Numbered from the stretch's first letter, positions 50,763 to 62,372 are shown. The stretch: DNA of 64,000 nt from Streptomyces sp. 2114.4 (GCF_900187385.1 NZ_FYEY01000001.1:4402001-4466000), one strand, 5' to 3'. The notes: generated from the letters alone by a model not told the origin. Program-made: numbers and translations.

Positions 50763-52157
50763 TCATGCCGGACCATCGTCTCCGCCATGCCTGCCGGAGG
50801 CCACTTCGGCAAGCCGCCGGTGTTCCGCGGCCTTGGCTTCGTGGATTGCCGCCATCCGCAAGTGGTACTCCGGGTCGTCGCGCTCGTAGATGTCGGGGAT
50901 GCCGTCCTGGTCCTCGTCCCGCTCCTCTTCCTCGCACAGTTTCCTGTACTTGGTGTTACGGAGCTTGAGGAGGACGCCGGCGAAGACGGCCGCCAGCAGC
51001 GAGCCGATCAGCACTGATGCCTTGATCTCGTCGGTCAGTACCGGGTTCCCGGCGAAGGCGAGTTCGCCGATGAGCAGCGAGACGGTGAAGCCGATGCCGG
51101 CCAGGGAGGCGAGGGCGAAGACATCCGGCCACTTGAGGTCGGGGTTGAGTGTGGCCTTGGTGAAGCGGGCGGTGAGCCAGGTGCCGCCGAATATGCCGAA
51201 CGTCTTGCCCACCACCAGGCCGAGCACCACGCCCAGCGTCTCCGGCCGGGTGAAGACGTCGTGGACCGCGCCGCCGGATATGGAGACACCCGCGGAGAAG
51301 AGCGCGAACAGCGGCACGGCGAGGCCGGCCGAGAGCGGGCGGACCAGATGTTCGATGTGCTCGCCCGGGGACTGTGTCTCGCCGTCGCGCCGGGTGCAGC
51401 GCAGCATCAGGCCCATGGCGACACCGGCGATGGTGGCGTGCACCCCGCTGTTCTCCATCAGACCCCAGATGACCAGGGCGAGCGGGACGTAGACGTACCA
51501 GCCCCGGACGCCCTTGCGCAGCAGCACGTAGAAGAGCACCAGACCGGCGACGGCCAGGCCGAGCGCCAGGAAATTGATCGTCGAGGTGAAGAAGACCGCG
51601 ATGATCAGGATGGCGAAGAGGTCGTCGACGACGGCGAGGGTGAGCAGGAAGGCGCGCAGTGCGGCGGGCAGGGACGTGCCGATGACGGCGAGTACGGCGA
51701 GGGCGAAGGCGATATCGGTGGCGGTGGGGACCGCCCAGCCCTGCAGTGAGCCGCCGCCGATGCTGTTGACGGCGAAGTAGACCACCGCCGGCACCGCCAT
51801 GCCGCAGAGCGCGGCGATCACGGGCAGGGCGGCGGCCTTCGGGTCGCGCAGTTCGCCGGCCACCAGTTCACGCTTGAGCTCGATGCCGGCGACGAAGAAG
51901 AAGACCGCGAGCAGCCCGTTGGCGGCCCAGTGCTGAACGGACAGGTCCAGGCCCAGCGTGGCCGGTCCCAGGTGGAAGCCGCGGACCGCTTCATAGCTCC
52001 CACCGAGGGTGTTTGCCCAGATCAGGGCTGCTACGGCGGCGGCGAGCAGAAGGACGCCGCCGACGGTTTCGGCGCGCAGCGCGTCCGCGACGAAGTTCCG
52101 CTCGGGCAGCGGCAACCGCCCCAGGAAGGGGGTGCGGCGGGGGGTGGGGGTGCTCAC
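50763..52157 (-). CDS. nhaA: Na+/H+ antiporter NhaA
   Basis: This is a 464-residue NhaA. The paired ion-binding aspartates are in LAVVDDLFAIL, the unwound helix region is TATDIAFALAVL, and the family stretches FFFVAGIELKRELV and IGFTVSLLIGELAF are present. About eleven to twelve helices are expected. The C-terminal 60 residues are a charged cytoplasmic tail. It expels sodium in exchange for protons. The start is the GTG at 52157 behind GGAGGTCA. A palindrome lies 82 bases upstream. Confidence 0.95.
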   Translation of the reverse strand: MSTPTPRRTPFLGRLPLPERNFVADALRAETVGGVLLLAAAVAALIWANTLGGSYEAVRGFHLGPATLGLDLSVQHWAANGLLAVFFFVAGIELKRELVAGELRDPKAAALPVIAALCGMAVPAVVYFAVNSIGGGSLQGWAVPTATDIAFALAVLAVIGTSLPAALRAFLLTLAVVDDLFAILIIAVFFTSTINFLALGLAVAGLVLFYVLLRKGVRGWYVYVPLALVIWGLMENSGVHATIAGVAMGLMLRCTRRDGETQSPGEHIEHLVRPLSAGLAVPLFALFSAGVSISGGAVHDVFTRPETLGVVLGLVVGKTFGIFGGTWLTARFTKATLNPDLKWPDVFALASLAGIGFTVSLLIGELAFAGNPVLTDEIKASVLIGSLLAAVFAGVLLKLRNTKYRKLCEEEERDEDQDGIPDIYERDDPEYHLRMAAIHEAKAAEHRRLAEVASGRHGGDDGPA

Positions 52158-52238
52158 GCGGTGACCTCCGGGCCTCTCGGTAGCTGCGTACGGCTGTTGC
52201 AGTTGCCGACCAGACTTCCCGGCGCACCCTGAGTTTCT

Positions 52239-52248
52239 TGACGCGTCA
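52239..52248. promoter_or_regulatory. Palindrome upstream of nhaA
   Basis: TGACGCGTCA is a perfect 10-bp palindrome, followed directly by a second TTGACGCG half. It lies in the 391-base region between the acsA end and the nhaA start. A regulator site is possible; the sequence is short. Confidence 0.35.
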
Positions 52249-52499
52249 TTGACGCGGTTCCCACTGTACCGGGGAGGGGCAAGCGGCTATCCGGTGGCCT
52301 CACTTTACGGGCAATTCGGACCCCGGGCCGCTGGAGCGGGACGGGCTGCGGGAGGGGGACCGGAGGGACCGGGCGGGGTGGACTGGCCGGGCCGGTGGAG
52401 GCGACGGGAGCGCCGCGCCGGGAGCCGGGCTGACCGGCGGAGGCGGCGGATCGTCGGGGAAGCGGGGTGGCGGAGAAGCCGGACTGCCGGAGACGACGG

Positions 52500-52532
52500 A
52501 GGGGCACCCGGCCGCGTCGGCCGGGTGCCCCT
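52500..52532 (-). terminator. Terminator after acsA
   Basis: A 14-bp stem (AGGGGCACCCGGCC and its complement) with a 5-base loop lies 16 bases past the acsA stop on the minus strand. Confidence 0.85.
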
Positions 52533-52548
52533 CTGCAATCCGTCCCGC

Positions 52549-54516
<1,968 letters not shown>

Positions 54517-54664
54517 AACTTCTCCCATTCCCAGGGCGTCCGATGTGTCCCCAGGTCATAGCTCATCAGCCCGCGCCTGGCCCTGACAAGGTCTGTGGAA
54601 AAATATTGGTGTAGACCTGTTGGTTCGGCGCTGTTTCAAGGGTGTTGTGAGGCCGCCGCGCAGG

Positions 54665-57001
54665 TCAGACCGTTACCGGTGCCGGTTCGCCGCGGACCGG
54701 ACTGAACCGCCCGGTCGCCTCGTCCAGCACGTAGGTCTGGGCCTCGCCGACATGGAAATACATGCCGTGCAGCGTGAGCGTGCCCTCGGCCACCCGGCGG
54801 GCCACGCAGGCGTGCTCCCTGAGGTGGTCGAGCTGCTGCATGACGTTGACGAGCGCCAGTCGCTCGTGGTCGTCGCTCACCGGCCGTCCGCTCAGTGAGA
54901 CTTCGCCTCGCCCCAGCCGTCCGATGCGTGCCATACGGGCCAGGCTCGGCCGGCCGTGCCGCAGCCAGCGGGTGAGCGAGGTCGGCTCGGCTTCTTCCGG
55001 TGCGGCGGCGCCCAGCAGCGCCCCCATGGCCCCGCACCCCGAATGGCCGCACACCGTGATCGAACCGACCCGCAGCACCTCGACGGCGTACTCGATCGCC
55101 GCTCCCACGGAGTCGCAGGAAGCATCCGAGCCGGGCGGCGGCATCAGGTTGCCGACGTTGCGGACGGTGAACAGATCACCCGGTCCGCTCGATGTGATCA
55201 TGCTCGTGACCAGCCGGGAGTCCGCACAGGTCAGAAACAGCTGGCGGGGCCGCTGGCCCTCGCGCGCCAGCCGGGCCAGCTCCTCGCGCACGAGCGGAGC
55301 CGTATGGCGCTGGAACGCGCTGACCCCGCCCAGCAGTTGGCTGCCGCTGCTCTCCGGGGCCGCTGCCGGGTCCGCGGCGGGCCGGGTGCAGTGATGGTTG
55401 CGCCACGGGGTCCACGGACGGCAGGAGTGCGCACTGACCGGCTCGGCGATCGGCCGGCCCGAACGGCCGCCGAGGGTCACCCAGCCGCCGTGCGCCCGGT
55501 GGGCGCTGGACCAGGACTGCAGCGCCTCGTAGGCGGCATGGTCCATGAACGACCCGCCCAGCTCGACGACGACATCGGTGTGCGCGGGCACCTGCCCCAG
55601 CGCCCGGGTCAGCCGTGGCACCGCCAGAAAAGTCAACTGCCCGCTGACGCGCACCCGGTAGCCGTCGGCCTCCGCCGTCACGGTGATACGGGTGTGCGTC
55701 AGGCGCCGCAGCGCCAGGAAGAGCGCGACCGCGATGCCCGTCACCACGCCCTGGAGCACACCGAGCAGCACGACGCCGCCCAGCGTGGCGGCGTACACCG
55801 GGAATTCGCGGTGCCGCTGGACGTGCCGGATGTGCGCGAAGCTCACCATCCGCACGCCGACGACCATCACCAGAGCGGCGAGCGCGGCCAGCGGGATCAT
55901 CTCCAGCGCCCCGGCCAGCAGGCCCGCGCACACCAGCACCCAGACGCCGTGCAGCACGGTGGCGCGGCGGGTGGCCGCACCGGCCCGCACATTGGCCGAG
56001 CCGCGCATCGCGCCTCCGGACACCGGCAGCCCGCCCAGCAGCCCGGAGAGGGCATTGGCCACGCCCTGCCCGGCCAGTTCGCGGTTGAGCCGCGCCCGCC
56101 CCGTGGGAGCGCCCGGCCGTTCGGCCGCCAGCCGGTCCACGGCCACCGCCGACAGCAGCGACTCCATACTGGCGACGAGGGTGACGGTCAGTACCGCGGC
56201 GGCGAGGGCCGGAAGGGACGCGTCCGGCAGCGTGGGCTGCTCGGGCAGTTGCCAGGACGGCAGCTCCACGCGCGAGACCGCCGCCCCCGCGCTGACGGCC
56301 GTCGCGGCGAGCACGGCGGCCAAGGGGGCGGGGAGTACACGTGCCCATCGCCCGGCGCGGCCCGGCAGCCGTCCCCAGCCGATGAGGATGCCGACGGTGA
56401 CGGCGCCGATCAGCAGTGCGGTGGTGTGCGGATGCGCCAACTGGCCGGGCAGCGCGGTCGCGTTGTCGAGCGCCGACCCGTCGGGGCTGCCGCCGAGCAC
56501 CACATGGAGCTGCCCGAGGGCGATGGTGACCCCGATGCCGGCCAGCATGCCGTGCACGATCGCCGGGCTGACGGCCAGCGTCGCCCGTGCCACGCGCAGC
56601 GCGCCCAGGGCGAGTTGGGCGAGGCCGGCCAGGACCGTGATGGCGCAGGTGGCGCGCCAGCCGTAGCGCTGGACCAGGCCGGCGGTGACCACCAGGAGGC
56701 CGGTTGCCGCGCCGCTCACCTGGAGCGGGGCGCCGCCCAGCAGGCCGGCGACGATGCCGCCCACAACCGCGGCGACCAGTCCGGCCTGGAGCGGGGCGCC
56801 GGTGGCCAGGGCGATGCCCAGCGACAGCGGGACGGCGAGCAGGAAGACGACGGCCGAGGCGGAGAGGTCCCCTCGGAAAGCGGCCCGGCGGGCCTTCTTG
56901 GCGTGAGGATCGGGCTCGCGAGACTCAGGACGCTCGGGAGGGATTTCGGTGGGGGGCGAGGTGCGCGGCGGCTGCGGCGGTGACTTCTCGATCTGCGGCA
57001 T
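54665..57001 (-). CDS. SulP anion transporter fused to carbonic anhydrase
   Basis: This is a 778-residue fusion. Residues about 40-420 form the SulP transporter, with ten or more helices (for example FRGDLSASAVVFLLAVPLSL). A STAS-like segment follows (RVSGQLTFLAVPRLTRALGQ, AYEALQSW). The last 200 residues are a beta-carbonic anhydrase with the zinc ligands in FLTCADSRL and CGHSGCGAMG. The arrangement suggests bicarbonate import tied to CO2 hydration at the membrane. The start is the ATG at 57001 behind GGAGGAG; the frame opens to 57091 without support. Confidence 0.93.
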   Translation of the reverse strand: MPQIEKSPPQPPRTSPPTEIPPERPESREPDPHAKKARRAAFRGDLSASAVVFLLAVPLSLGIALATGAPLQAGLVAAVVGGIVAGLLGGAPLQVSGAATGLLVVTAGLVQRYGWRATCAITVLAGLAQLALGALRVARATLAVSPAIVHGMLAGIGVTIALGQLHVVLGGSPDGSALDNATALPGQLAHPHTTALLIGAVTVGILIGWGRLPGRAGRWARVLPAPLAAVLAATAVSAGAAVSRVELPSWQLPEQPTLPDASLPALAAAVLTVTLVASMESLLSAVAVDRLAAERPGAPTGRARLNRELAGQGVANALSGLLGGLPVSGGAMRGSANVRAGAATRRATVLHGVWVLVCAGLLAGALEMIPLAALAALVMVVGVRMVSFAHIRHVQRHREFPVYAATLGGVVLLGVLQGVVTGIAVALFLALRRLTHTRITVTAEADGYRVRVSGQLTFLAVPRLTRALGQVPAHTDVVVELGGSFMDHAAYEALQSWSSAHRAHGGWVTLGGRSGRPIAEPVSAHSCRPWTPWRNHHCTRPAADPAAAPESSGSQLLGGVSAFQRHTAPLVREELARLAREGQRPRQLFLTCADSRLVTSMITSSGPGDLFTVRNVGNLMPPPGSDASCDSVGAAIEYAVEVLRVGSITVCGHSGCGAMGALLGAAAPEEAEPTSLTRWLRHGRPSLARMARIGRLGRGEVSLSGRPVSDDHERLALVNVMQQLDHLREHACVARRVAEGTLTLHGMYFHVGEAQTYVLDEATGRFSPVRGEPAPVTV

Positions 57002-57368
57002 TCCCGTCTCCTCCGGGGCGACGCGGTCGCGCGGGGCGCGATCGTGGGGCGGCGGTGTACTGCGGCGGGACGTGAGCCGGCCGGAGGTCATCGCTGTGGG
57101 GCGATGGTCCGGCGACTCTCAAGCATCGGTAAATGAACCGTAATGACAGGTAAAGGAAAGGAGAGGCTTTTACCGGCATATGCCGTCATCCTCCCCTCTA
57201 TCGGGTGAATCCGAGGGTTTTTGGCTTGCCCTTTCTCTGCCTTCTTCTTCGCGCAGGGAGTGGGTGCGCAGTTATTCCGGCGCATTACCCGGAAGGTGCG
57301 CACCGGCGCCGGGAGCGGGAAAGGAGTCGTCCGAAACGGCCCCTTGCGTCCCGGCGCCCGTCTGCGGG
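57002..57368. other. Intergenic region with no gene
   Basis: The 367 bases lie between the minus-strand SulP-CA start and the end of the CooC-like gene. The middle (57100-57250) is AT-richer than its surroundings and probably holds the SulP-CA promoter. No palindrome or gene was supported. Confidence 0.6.
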
Positions 57369-58355
57369 TCAGGCGGGCTGTGGGGCAGCCGTTCCCTCGA
57401 AGAGCACGAAGGACGGGTCGACCTGGGCCGCGAGGTCGAAGCCGGTCTTCGCATTGCCCCAGCTCTCCGCGTTCTTCAGGTGGAAGTGCACCATCTGGCG
57501 TGTGTAGCGCTCCCAGTCCCGGCACCCGTAAGCGGCGTCGGCCGTGCGGTGCAGCGTCTGCAGGGCATGGCGGTTGCCCTCCTCCAGGCGGCTGAAGGGG
57601 GCCGGGCGGCCCTTCTCCATGGCGCGCACCCAGTCGGAGTGGCCGACGGTCACCAGCAGGTCGTCGCCCACCTCGTCGCGCAGGAACGCCAGGTCCTCGG
57701 GGCCCTGCACCTTGTTGCCCACCACCTTCAGGGGGACGCCGAAGTCCCGTGCGTACTCCTTGTACTGGCGGTACACGGCGATGCCCTTACGGGTCGGCTC
57801 GGCGACCAGGAAGGTCATGTCGAAGCGGGTGAACATCCCGGACGCGAAGGAGTCGGAGCCGGCCGTCATATCGACGACGACATACTCCTCGCGGCCGTCC
57901 ACGAGGTGGTTCAGGCACAGCTCCACCGCGCCGACCTTGGAGTGATAGCAGGCCACGCCCAGGTCGGACTCGGTGAACGGCCCCGTCGCCATCAGCCGCA
58001 CGGCGGACTCATCGAGCCGCACCGTCCTGGCGCAGGCCTGGTAAACGGGGTTGTCCTCGCCGACCCGCAGCAGCCGTGACCCCTCGCCGGGCGGGGTGGT
58101 CTTGATCATTGATTCGGCGGACGGGATCCGCGGGTTGCTGCCGCGCAAGTAGTCCTTGATCAACGGGAGGTGGGCGCCCATCGCGGGAAGCGCCGCGCCC
58201 TCCGTCTCGTCGAGGCCCAAGGCGGCGCCCAGGTGCTGGTTGATGTCCGCGTCCACGGCGATCACGGGGAGCCGGGCCGCGGCGAGATGCCGGATGAACA
58301 GGGAGGACAGGGTGGTTTTGCCGCTGCCGCCCTTGCCTACGAAAGCGATCTTCAT
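57369..58355 (-). CDS. CooC/MinD-type ATPase
   Basis: This is a 328-residue deviant-Walker-A ATPase with MKIAFVGKGGSGKTTLSSLF at the N-terminus, VIAVDADINQHLG (switch) and YVVVDMTAGSDSFASGMF. It resembles CooC-like maturation ATPases that load nickel or assist metal enzymes; other members of the MinD group handle septum or flagellar proteins. The target is unknown. The start is the ATG at 58355 in a weak ribosome-site context; the frame is open to 58490. It is divergent to the Fic-like gene. Confidence 0.88.
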   Translation of the reverse strand: MKIAFVGKGGSGKTTLSSLFIRHLAAARLPVIAVDADINQHLGAALGLDETEGAALPAMGAHLPLIKDYLRGSNPRIPSAESMIKTTPPGEGSRLLRVGEDNPVYQACARTVRLDESAVRLMATGPFTESDLGVACYHSKVGAVELCLNHLVDGREEYVVVDMTAGSDSFASGMFTRFDMTFLVAEPTRKGIAVYRQYKEYARDFGVPLKVVGNKVQGPEDLAFLRDEVGDDLLVTVGHSDWVRAMEKGRPAPFSRLEEGNRHALQTLHRTADAAYGCRDWERYTRQMVHFHLKNAESWGNAKTGFDLAAQVDPSFVLFEGTAAPQPA

Positions 58356-58456
58356 GTTCACCAAGGGTAAGTGCGATATCGCTCTGAGTGAGAGATCTGC
58401 GTGAGGAAGACCACTCCTTCGAGGGGTCGGGCCCGGTGGTGCGTAGGGTCGTACCC

Positions 58457-59359
58457 ATGGCTGGAAACACCCGGGGGACGTCCCCCGCACCCCCGAAAGC
58501 GAGCGACGACCCGCTCGCGACCCTGGCCTCGCTCCCGGGGGTCGCCGACTCCGTGGACTCCGTGCGCAAGGGCGTCGACCGGGTATACGGGCACCGGATC
58601 ATGCGACGCCGCAGCAATGAGGTGACATCCGAGGCGGCGCTGCGCGGAGCGCGCGGTTCCGCGGCCCTTTCGGGGGCCGACTGGGCGCTCGAAGAGGTGC
58701 GCCGCCGCACCGACTTCGGAGTCGAGGGAGAACCGCGGACGGTCGGCGCGGCTCTGCGGCTGACGGCCGAGGCCGGACATCTGCTCAGTGTGTGGCGGCA
58801 GTCGCCGCTGCGGGTGCTGGCGCGGCTCCATCTGGTGGCGGCATCGGGAGGCGGGCGGAGCTCCGACGGCGCCGACGGCGCGCGAGAGCCGGTCGGGGCG
58901 GCGGACGAGACGGTGGGGCGGCCCCGTTTGGCCGCCGAGCCGGTGGACGAACCGCTCATCGAGCTGCCGCTGCCGGATGCCGACGAGGTCGCCGGGCGGC
59001 TGGACGGGCTGTCGCGTCTGCTGCTCACCGGCACCGAGGCCCCGGCCCTGGTGACCGCGGCGGTGGTACACGGCGAATTGCTCGCCCTGCGGCCGTTCGC
59101 CACCTGTAATGGGCTGGTCGCGCGGGCCGCGGAGCGGATCGTGCTGATCGGCAGCGGGCTGGACCCGAAGTCGATCTGCCCTGCCGAGGTCGGGCACGCC
59201 GAACTGGGACGCGCCGCCTATGTCGCTGCCCTGGACGGCTATGTCTCCGGCACCCCGGAGGGCGTCGCGGCGTGGATCGCGCACTGCGGACGCGCGGTGG
59301 AACTGGGCGTACGGGAGAGCACCGCAGTCTGTGAGGCACTGCAGCGCGGCGCGGCATAA
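58457..59359 (+). CDS. Degenerate Fic-domain protein
   Basis: This 300-residue protein has helical content and the sequence ELLALRPFATCNGLVARAAE where Fic proteins have HPFxxGNGRxxR. The active His is Arg, the first Gly is Cys and the first Arg is Leu, so AMP transfer is not expected. An Arg/Gly-rich insert sits at about residues 120-150. The start is the ATG at 58457. A role as a structural or regulatory remnant of the Fic fold is inferred. Confidence 0.75.
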   Translation: MAGNTRGTSPAPPKASDDPLATLASLPGVADSVDSVRKGVDRVYGHRIMRRRSNEVTSEAALRGARGSAALSGADWALEEVRRRTDFGVEGEPRTVGAALRLTAEAGHLLSVWRQSPLRVLARLHLVAASGGGRSSDGADGAREPVGAADETVGRPRLAAEPVDEPLIELPLPDADEVAGRLDGLSRLLLTGTEAPALVTAAVVHGELLALRPFATCNGLVARAAERIVLIGSGLDPKSICPAEVGHAELGRAAYVAALDGYVSGTPEGVAAWIAHCGRAVELGVRESTAVCEALQRGAA

Positions 59360-59432
59360 GAACCGGAGCGAAAGCTTCGGGTGGTGTTCAACAATTCCGG
59401 AAGCATTGCTTCATCCACCCCTGAACAGGGTT

Positions 59433-59461
59433 GCGGCGGTACCAATGAGTGGTACCGCCGC
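59433..59461 (+). terminator. Terminator after the Fic-like gene
   Basis: GCGGCGGTACCA and TGGTACCGCCGC form a perfect 12-bp stem with a 5-base loop, 73 bases after the Fic-like stop. No gene was supported in the 363-base gap 59360-59722 between this gene and the convergent HAD gene. Confidence 0.75.
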
Positions 59462-59722
59462 TGGCATGTCCGCCCAGTTACCATGCGTGCTCACATATAT
59501 GCCCATCAGGTCGGAATCTTCGTCCGGTTACCTGGTGCGGCTGGCCCGTAATCGACGGGTCGGCGTCGCGTGGGTGCTCGGCATTCATGCATCGGTCCGT
59601 GGGCCACTTCCTGCGTTAAAGGTGTTCCTCTCGGATGTCCTTGGTCTCGCGGGCCGTTAAGTCCTTTGTACTCCTCGGGCCGGACAAGCGGAACCCCCAC
59701 CTGCAGATCTTTACGTTTGGCT

Positions 59723-60631
59723 TCAAACGCGGGCATTGCGGGCGGTGCGACCGGTGCGGCCGATAAGGCCGAGCCGTGGCTTTGTGGATTTCCGCCGGCT
59801 CGTGTACCAGACCAGCGTCGCGGTGGCCATGGCCGCCCCCACCGCCGCCATGACGGCGAGCGCCGGCCGGGAGGGCATCGTCAGCGTCGGGAGTCGCTGC
59901 TTGAGCGGGACCGGGCGATTGAAGGAGAGAACCGGCCAACCGCGCGCGATCGCCTCACGGCGCAGTGCCCGGTCCGGGTTGACCGCGTACGGATGACCGA
60001 CCGCCGAGAGCATCGGCACATCGGTCGCCGAATCGCTGTACGCGTAGCAGCGCTCGAGGTCGTAGCCCTCGGATGCGGCGAGTTCCCTCACGGCCTCCGC
60101 CTTGGTCGGGCCGTAGGCGTAATACTCCACCTCACCGGTGAAGCGACCGTCCTCGCCGACGACCATACGGGTGGCCACCACCCGGTCCGCGCCCAGGAGT
60201 TCACCGATCGGTTCGACGACTTCGGCGCCGGAAGTGGAGACGATCACGACATCCCGTCCGGCGGCGTGATGTTCCTCGATGAGCGAGGCCGCCTCGTCGT
60301 AAATGATGGGGTCGATCAGATCGTGCAGCGTCTCGGCGACGATCTCCCGCACCTGCGCGACGTCCCAGCCGCGGCACAGTGAGGAGAGGTATTCCCGCAT
60401 ACGCTCCATCTGATCGTGGTCGGCGCCGCCCGCCAGGAACACGAACTGGGCGTACGCAGTGCGCAGTACGGCCCGCCGATTGATCAGGCCGCCTTGGTAG
60501 AAGGACTTGCTGAAGGTCAGCGTGCTCGACTTTGCAATGACGGTCTTGTCCAAGTCGAAGAACGCGGCAGTACGGGGAGTCGAGTGAGGCACGGAGTGGT
60601 TTTCCACGGGGCGAGCATAGGCGCCCACCAT
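59723..60631 (-). CDS. HAD-IB family phosphatase
   Basis: This 302-residue protein has HAD motif I AAFFDLDKTVIAK, motif II VVIVSTSGAEVV, motif III Lys in GPTKAEAV and motif IV YAYSDSATDVPML. It belongs to subfamily IB, like phosphoserine phosphatase and the lysophosphatidic/CicA group. A C-terminal hydrophobic segment (LAVMAAVGAAMATATLVWY) could anchor it. The start is set at the ATG at 60631; a GTG at residue 9 is an alternative. It is divergent to the CpaE-like gene. Confidence 0.85.
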   Translation of the reverse strand: MVGAYARPVENHSVPHSTPRTAAFFDLDKTVIAKSSTLTFSKSFYQGGLINRRAVLRTAYAQFVFLAGGADHDQMERMREYLSSLCRGWDVAQVREIVAETLHDLIDPIIYDEAASLIEEHHAAGRDVVIVSTSGAEVVEPIGELLGADRVVATRMVVGEDGRFTGEVEYYAYGPTKAEAVRELAASEGYDLERCYAYSDSATDVPMLSAVGHPYAVNPDRALRREAIARGWPVLSFNRPVPLKQRLPTLTMPSRPALAVMAAVGAAMATATLVWYTSRRKSTKPRLGLIGRTGRTARNARV

Positions 60632-60722
60632 TCGGCGTAAGGTGTGGCGCGTGGGTTTGCCTGAGAAGGCTCTCGGGTACACCATGGAAGTCACGGATCG
60701 TTCGCGACCGTGCTAACCCGGT

Positions 60723-60787
60723 CCGACTCCTCCCCCCCCGAGTCGGCCGTGGGGACGACCCCCGCTCTCCCCCCGGCGGGGGTCGTC
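60723..60787. other. Two tandem hairpins in the HAD/CpaE intergenic region
   Basis: CCGACTC/GAGTCGG (60723-60746) forms a 7-bp stem. GACGACCCCCGC/GCGGGGGTCGTC (60754-60787) forms a 12-bp stem with a 10-base loop. They lie in the 454-base divergent gap 60632-61085. They could be terminators of short transcripts or part of a small RNA. Confidence 0.55.
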
Positions 60788-60979
60788 GCATGTCCGGACG
60801 CATTTTCGGCGGCCGGACGCCGACCCGCTCCAGCCCTTGCCTGTGGGCCGTCGGCACCCTCGACGCAAGCATTCCCTTACACACCGTAGTCGGCGTGCTG
60901 CTCCGGGGAGAGTCCCGTGAGTCCCAGAAGTAGCCGTTCGTCGCTGGAATAGGTGACGGGGATATACACAGCCCTGGAG

Positions 60980-60988
60980 TTGTCCACA
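60980..60988 (+). promoter_or_regulatory. TTGTCCACA box (DnaA-box-like)
   Basis: TTGTCCACA equals the Streptomyces DnaA-box consensus. A related TCCACA follows at 61003. They are in the AT-richer leader of the CpaE-like gene. Nine bases can match by chance in 64 kb, so the role is open. Confidence 0.35.
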
Positions 60989-61085
60989 ATTTCGGCTCAA
61001 GATCCACAAGATTTTCCCGATCGCTGCATCGTAAAAGTCGCGAGTTCGCGGATGTGCGAGTTGCGTAGCGACAGGGGGACGGAAC

Positions 61086-62372
61086 GTGGCCGAAACCACG
61101 CCATCGAATGGATCGGTCCGGACCGGCGGAGAGCGGGGCGGACCATTGATCATCACCGAGGACGAAAGGCTCCTCGACGATCTTCTGCGGCTGTGTGCCG
61201 CGGCCGGTGCGCTGCCCGAAGTGGCACATGGCCTCCCGGCCCGCAGAGCGGACTGGGAAGCGCCGCCCCTGGTGATCGTCGGCGGTGACTGCGCGCCCCG
61301 GATGCTCGGCTGCGCACGGCGCGCGGGAGTCATCCTCACGGGCGGCGATGCGGACGACCCGGATCTCTGGCGCCAAGCCGTCGCCCTCGGGGCCGAGCGC
61401 GTCCTCGCTCTCCCCGACGGCGAGCGCTGGCTGGCCGACCGGATCGCCGACGCGGTCGAAGGCGTCGGGCCCCCGGCCCTGACGGTCGGAGTCATCGGCG
61501 GCTGCGGCGGCGCCGGAGCCAGCACCCTGGCCGGCGCGCTGGCCGTCACCGCGGCCCGGACGGGGCGGCGCACCCTGCTCGTTGACGGAGACCCCCTGGG
61601 CGGCGGACTGGACGTCCTGCTCGGCGGGGAGAAGGAGAAGGGCCTGCGCTGGCCCGCCTTCGCCGAATCGCGCGGCCGGGTGGCCTGCGGCGCACTGGCG
61701 GAGTCGCTGCCGCGGCTGCATGCCTTGCGGGTCCTCAGCTGGGACCGGGGAGGCGAGGTCACCATCCCGCCCCCGGCCATGCGCGCGGTCATGGCCGCGG
61801 CCCGGCGGCGTGGCGGCGTCGTGGTGGTGGACCTGCCGCGCAGGGTCGACGAGGCGGCCGCGGAAGCCCTCGGGCAGGTGGACATGGCCCTGCTGCTCAT
61901 CCCTACGGAACTGCGCGCGGTAGCGGCGGCCCAACGGGTGGTGTCGGGGGTGCAGAAGGTCCTCGGCGATCTGCGGGTGGTGGCGCGCGGGACTCCCGGA
62001 CGCCATGGGCACGGACTGCCGCCGGACGAGATCGCCCGCCTCATGGAGCTGCCACTCGCCGGTGAAGTGGCCTGGGAGGCAAGCCTGGTGGCGGATCTGG
62101 CGCGTGGCGTGCCACCGGGGGCGCAGGTGCGCGGACCGCTGGCGCGATTCTGCGCGGGGTTCTGGGGGCGCGTGACGGAGAGCGGCAGCGAAGGCGGCGG
62201 GGCGGGAGCCGCCGGGCCGCCGGGGGTCCGGCCCGGCAGCGGTCCGGGGCCGGAGCCGGAGCCGGGCGGTGGCCAGGTGGCCGGGGCGGGGTCGAGGCCC
62301 GGTGCGGTGTCGTGGCCGGTGGCCGAGCCCATGGGGTCCCGTGCAGCCGGCCGGGACGGGGAATGGTCATGA
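61086..62372 (+). CDS. CpaE/Ssd-like septum-site or Tad-locus ATPase
   Basis: This is a 428-residue MinD/CpaE-type protein. A deviant P-loop lies in VIGGCGGAGASTLAGALA, followed by LLVDGDPLGGGLD and VVVVDLPRRVDEA. The N-terminal 130 residues form the receiver-like region of CpaE. The C-terminus is a low-complexity Gly/Pro tail. It matches the CpaE-like protein that precedes TadA in actinobacterial secretion neighbourhoods. The GTG at 61086 follows AGGGGGACGG; its stop overlaps the TadA start. It probably places or powers the Tad apparatus. Confidence 0.88.
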   Translation: MAETTPSNGSVRTGGERGGPLIITEDERLLDDLLRLCAAAGALPEVAHGLPARRADWEAPPLVIVGGDCAPRMLGCARRAGVILTGGDADDPDLWRQAVALGAERVLALPDGERWLADRIADAVEGVGPPALTVGVIGGCGGAGASTLAGALAVTAARTGRRTLLVDGDPLGGGLDVLLGGEKEKGLRWPAFAESRGRVACGALAESLPRLHALRVLSWDRGGEVTIPPPAMRAVMAAARRRGGVVVVDLPRRVDEAAAEALGQVDMALLLIPTELRAVAAAQRVVSGVQKVLGDLRVVARGTPGRHGHGLPPDEIARLMELPLAGEVAWEASLVADLARGVPPGAQVRGPLARFCAGFWGRVTESGSEGGGAGAAGPPGVRPGSGPGPEPEPGGGQVAGAGSRPGAVSWPVAEPMGSRAAGRDGEWS

